Assembly (NCBI GenBank): GCA_903920695.1
Contig: CAIXNB010000137.1
Coordinates: forward strand, 1 to 48,598
Length of the DNA: 48,598 bases
From: an uncultured beta proteobacterium
GTDB taxonomy: Bacteria; Pseudomonadota; Gammaproteobacteria; Burkholderiales; Burkholderiaceae_C
Direction of reading: 5' to 3'
Shown: positions 47,627-48,598 of the stretch, one piece after another
Position numbering within the stretch: the first letter of the stretch is position 1
Layout: every line of letters starts with the position of its first letter
Notes under the pieces: model-generated
What the model saw: only the letters and a program-made list of their open reading frames with translations
What the model was told of the DNA's origin: nothing
Database searches by the model: none
Made by a program: the position numbers and the translations under genes

Positions 47627-48592
47627 TCATTCGTGATGGGACTTGTCAGTCGCGGCCAAAGTGCGCGGCAAGCCGGCGCGCCAGATACTGCCATGCAGAG
47701 ATTCACCGGCCAGCCACTGCGCCAGTTTGCCGCGCAAGGCCAGCAGCCGGTTGAAATCCTGCCCAGTCGCCACGCCCATGCTCATGAGCATATAGGCCAG
47801 GTCTTCGGTGGCAACATTGCCGCTGGCGCCGGGCGCGTGCGGGCAGCCGCCGATGCCGCCCAGGCAGGCGTCAAAACGCTTCACGCCGCATTGCAACGCG
47901 GCATAGACATTGGCCAGACCGAGGCCGCGCGTGTCGTGAAAATGGGCGCAGTTCAGGCGCACGCCTGCAATCGGCAACGCCTGCTCGAACAAACGTGAGA
48001 CGGCGGCCGGGTCGGCATACCCCACGGTGTCGGCCAGACCGACGCGATCAACACCGGCGTCCAGTACCGCGCGCAGCAGGCGCAGCACTTCGGCCGGCAC
48101 CACCGCGCCCTGCAGCGTGCAGCCAAAGGCGGTGCTGATGCCAACTTCAATCAGGGTGCGCGAGCCGCTGGCATCGCGGGCGGCTACGATGCGCCCAATC
48201 TCGGCCAGCACTTCGTCGGGCGTCTTGCGCAGATTGGCCAGGCTGTGGGCATGGCTGGCTGACAGCGGCAGCAGCATCAGGTCCGACTCACATTCCATGG
48301 CACGCTCGGCGCCTTTCAGATTCGGCACCAGCACGGAAGCGGTCAGACCTGGCAGGGTCTTGGCAAAGGCCAGCAGTTCAGCGGTGTCGGCGAGCTGCGG
48401 CAACAGCCGCGCCGGTACGAAGGAGCCGACTTCGATCTCGCGCTGGCCGGCGTCATAGGCGTCCCGGATCCAATCGAGCTTGTGCGCGGCCGGCAGGACG
48501 CGGGCTATGCTTTGCAGACCGTCACGCAAACCGACCTCGCGAATGATGGCGTACGCGGGCAAGAACGGTGAACCCATAGCAATTCTGGACAT
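47627..48592 (-). CDS. Hydroxymethylglutaryl-CoA lyase family protein
   Basis: DRE-TIM metallolyase that cleaves a 3-hydroxy-3-methylacyl-CoA to acetyl-CoA and a keto acid or ketone body. The 321-residue protein has REVGLRDGLQ (18-27), the metal-binding HFHD at 217-220 and the active-site loop GGIGGCPHAPGASGNVATED with Cys250. His replaces the Tyr usual in GGCPYAPG. The start is ATG 48592, near the window edge; an ATG at 48577 is the alternative. Together with the adjacent CoA-transferase it probably forms an acid activation-and-cleavage pair. Confidence 0.9.
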   Translation of the reverse strand: MSRIAMGSPFLPAYAIIREVGLRDGLQSIARVLPAAHKLDWIRDAYDAGQREIEVGSFVPARLLPQLADTAELLAFAKTLPGLTASVLVPNLKGAERAMECESDLMLLPLSASHAHSLANLRKTPDEVLAEIGRIVAARDASGSRTLIEVGISTAFGCTLQGAVVPAEVLRLLRAVLDAGVDRVGLADTVGYADPAAVSRLFEQALPIAGVRLNCAHFHDTRGLGLANVYAALQCGVKRFDACLGGIGGCPHAPGASGNVATEDLAYMLMSMGVATGQDFNRLLALRGKLAQWLAGESLHGSIWRAGLPRTLAATDKSHHE

Positions 48593-48598
48593 GAGGCG

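Noticed and set aside
46374..47636. 420-codon plus-strand open frame
   Set aside because: Antisense shadow of the CaiB/BaiF CoA-transferase gene; composition typical of reverse-strand readings and no motif.

Overview
The window is about 48.6 kb of GC-rich, gene-dense chromosome from a betaproteobacterium. It is almost certainly from the order Burkholderiales and most likely the family Comamonadaceae (Rhodoferax/Polaromonas-like). The evidence is the tRNA-Tyr/Gly/Thr-tuf block, the apaG/rpe/gph/trpEGDC gene set, the argS-SPOR-dsbA and lptA-lptB-rpoN blocks, a Gcr-type 'site-specific recombinase' next to thiL-pgpA-pncC, and TctC-type binding proteins beside CaiB and HMG-CoA-lyase genes. Genus cannot be fixed from sequence reading alone. 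I see no phage, insertion sequence, rRNA or CRISPR array.

Layout. (1) 1-540: the 5' end of tuf preceded by tRNA-Thr, tRNA-Gly and tRNA-Tyr, all on the minus strand, with a plausible promoter upstream. (2) 604-8106: minus-strand run gph-trpE-trpG-ltaE-lysE-like-trpD-trpC-ung. Most genes overlap by 4 nt, and a threonine aldolase and a LysE-type exporter are lodged between trpG and trpD. (3) 8117-19212: a type II secretion cluster, gspF-E-D-N-M-L-K-J-I-H-G on the minus strand with gspC divergent. It sits between gph and rpe. No prepilin peptidase gene (gspO/pilD) is present. (4) 19261-24689: rpe, apaG, a 237-bp element bounded by a perfect 19-bp inverted repeat, the Gcr-like membrane protein, thiL, pgpA and pncC. 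(5) 24788-28028: a Tat-exported nitroreductase-like lipoprotein and an NAD-dependent epimerase-like protein, divergent from a LysR regulator. (6) 28044-37055: SEC-C protein, PIN-domain protein, rlmL, rpoN, lptB, lptA, dsbA, a SPOR protein and argS on the minus strand, with two dispersed-repeat islands. (7) 37205-42274: psiF, then a glycolipid-modification locus: GT2 transferase plus GtrA facing ArnT-like transferase, YdjC-type deacetylase and a LysR regulator. (8) 42397-48592: a zinc alcohol dehydrogenase, a probably damaged small exported protein, two TctC-type binding proteins, a class III CoA-transferase and an HMG-CoA lyase family enzyme.

How the genes work together. Region 2 makes tryptophan from chorismate. 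Region 3 is nearly a whole secretion machine, needing only a shared prepilin peptidase. The most interesting unit is region 7. Its four enzyme types match what is needed to load an N-acetylated sugar on undecaprenyl phosphate, flip it, deacetylate it and transfer it to an acceptor, which is the logic of the Bordetella lgm lipid A glucosamine system. Region 8 looks like an uptake-and-CoA-activation module for a carboxylic acid that is then cleaved by the lyase; its substrate is unknown.

Four families of palindromic or repeated intergenic elements occur, at 9400-9533 and 24692-24782 (same family), 20393-20629, 30495-30616 and 32275-32358. Gene starts were reassigned from in-frame homology and ribosome-binding sites where noted.
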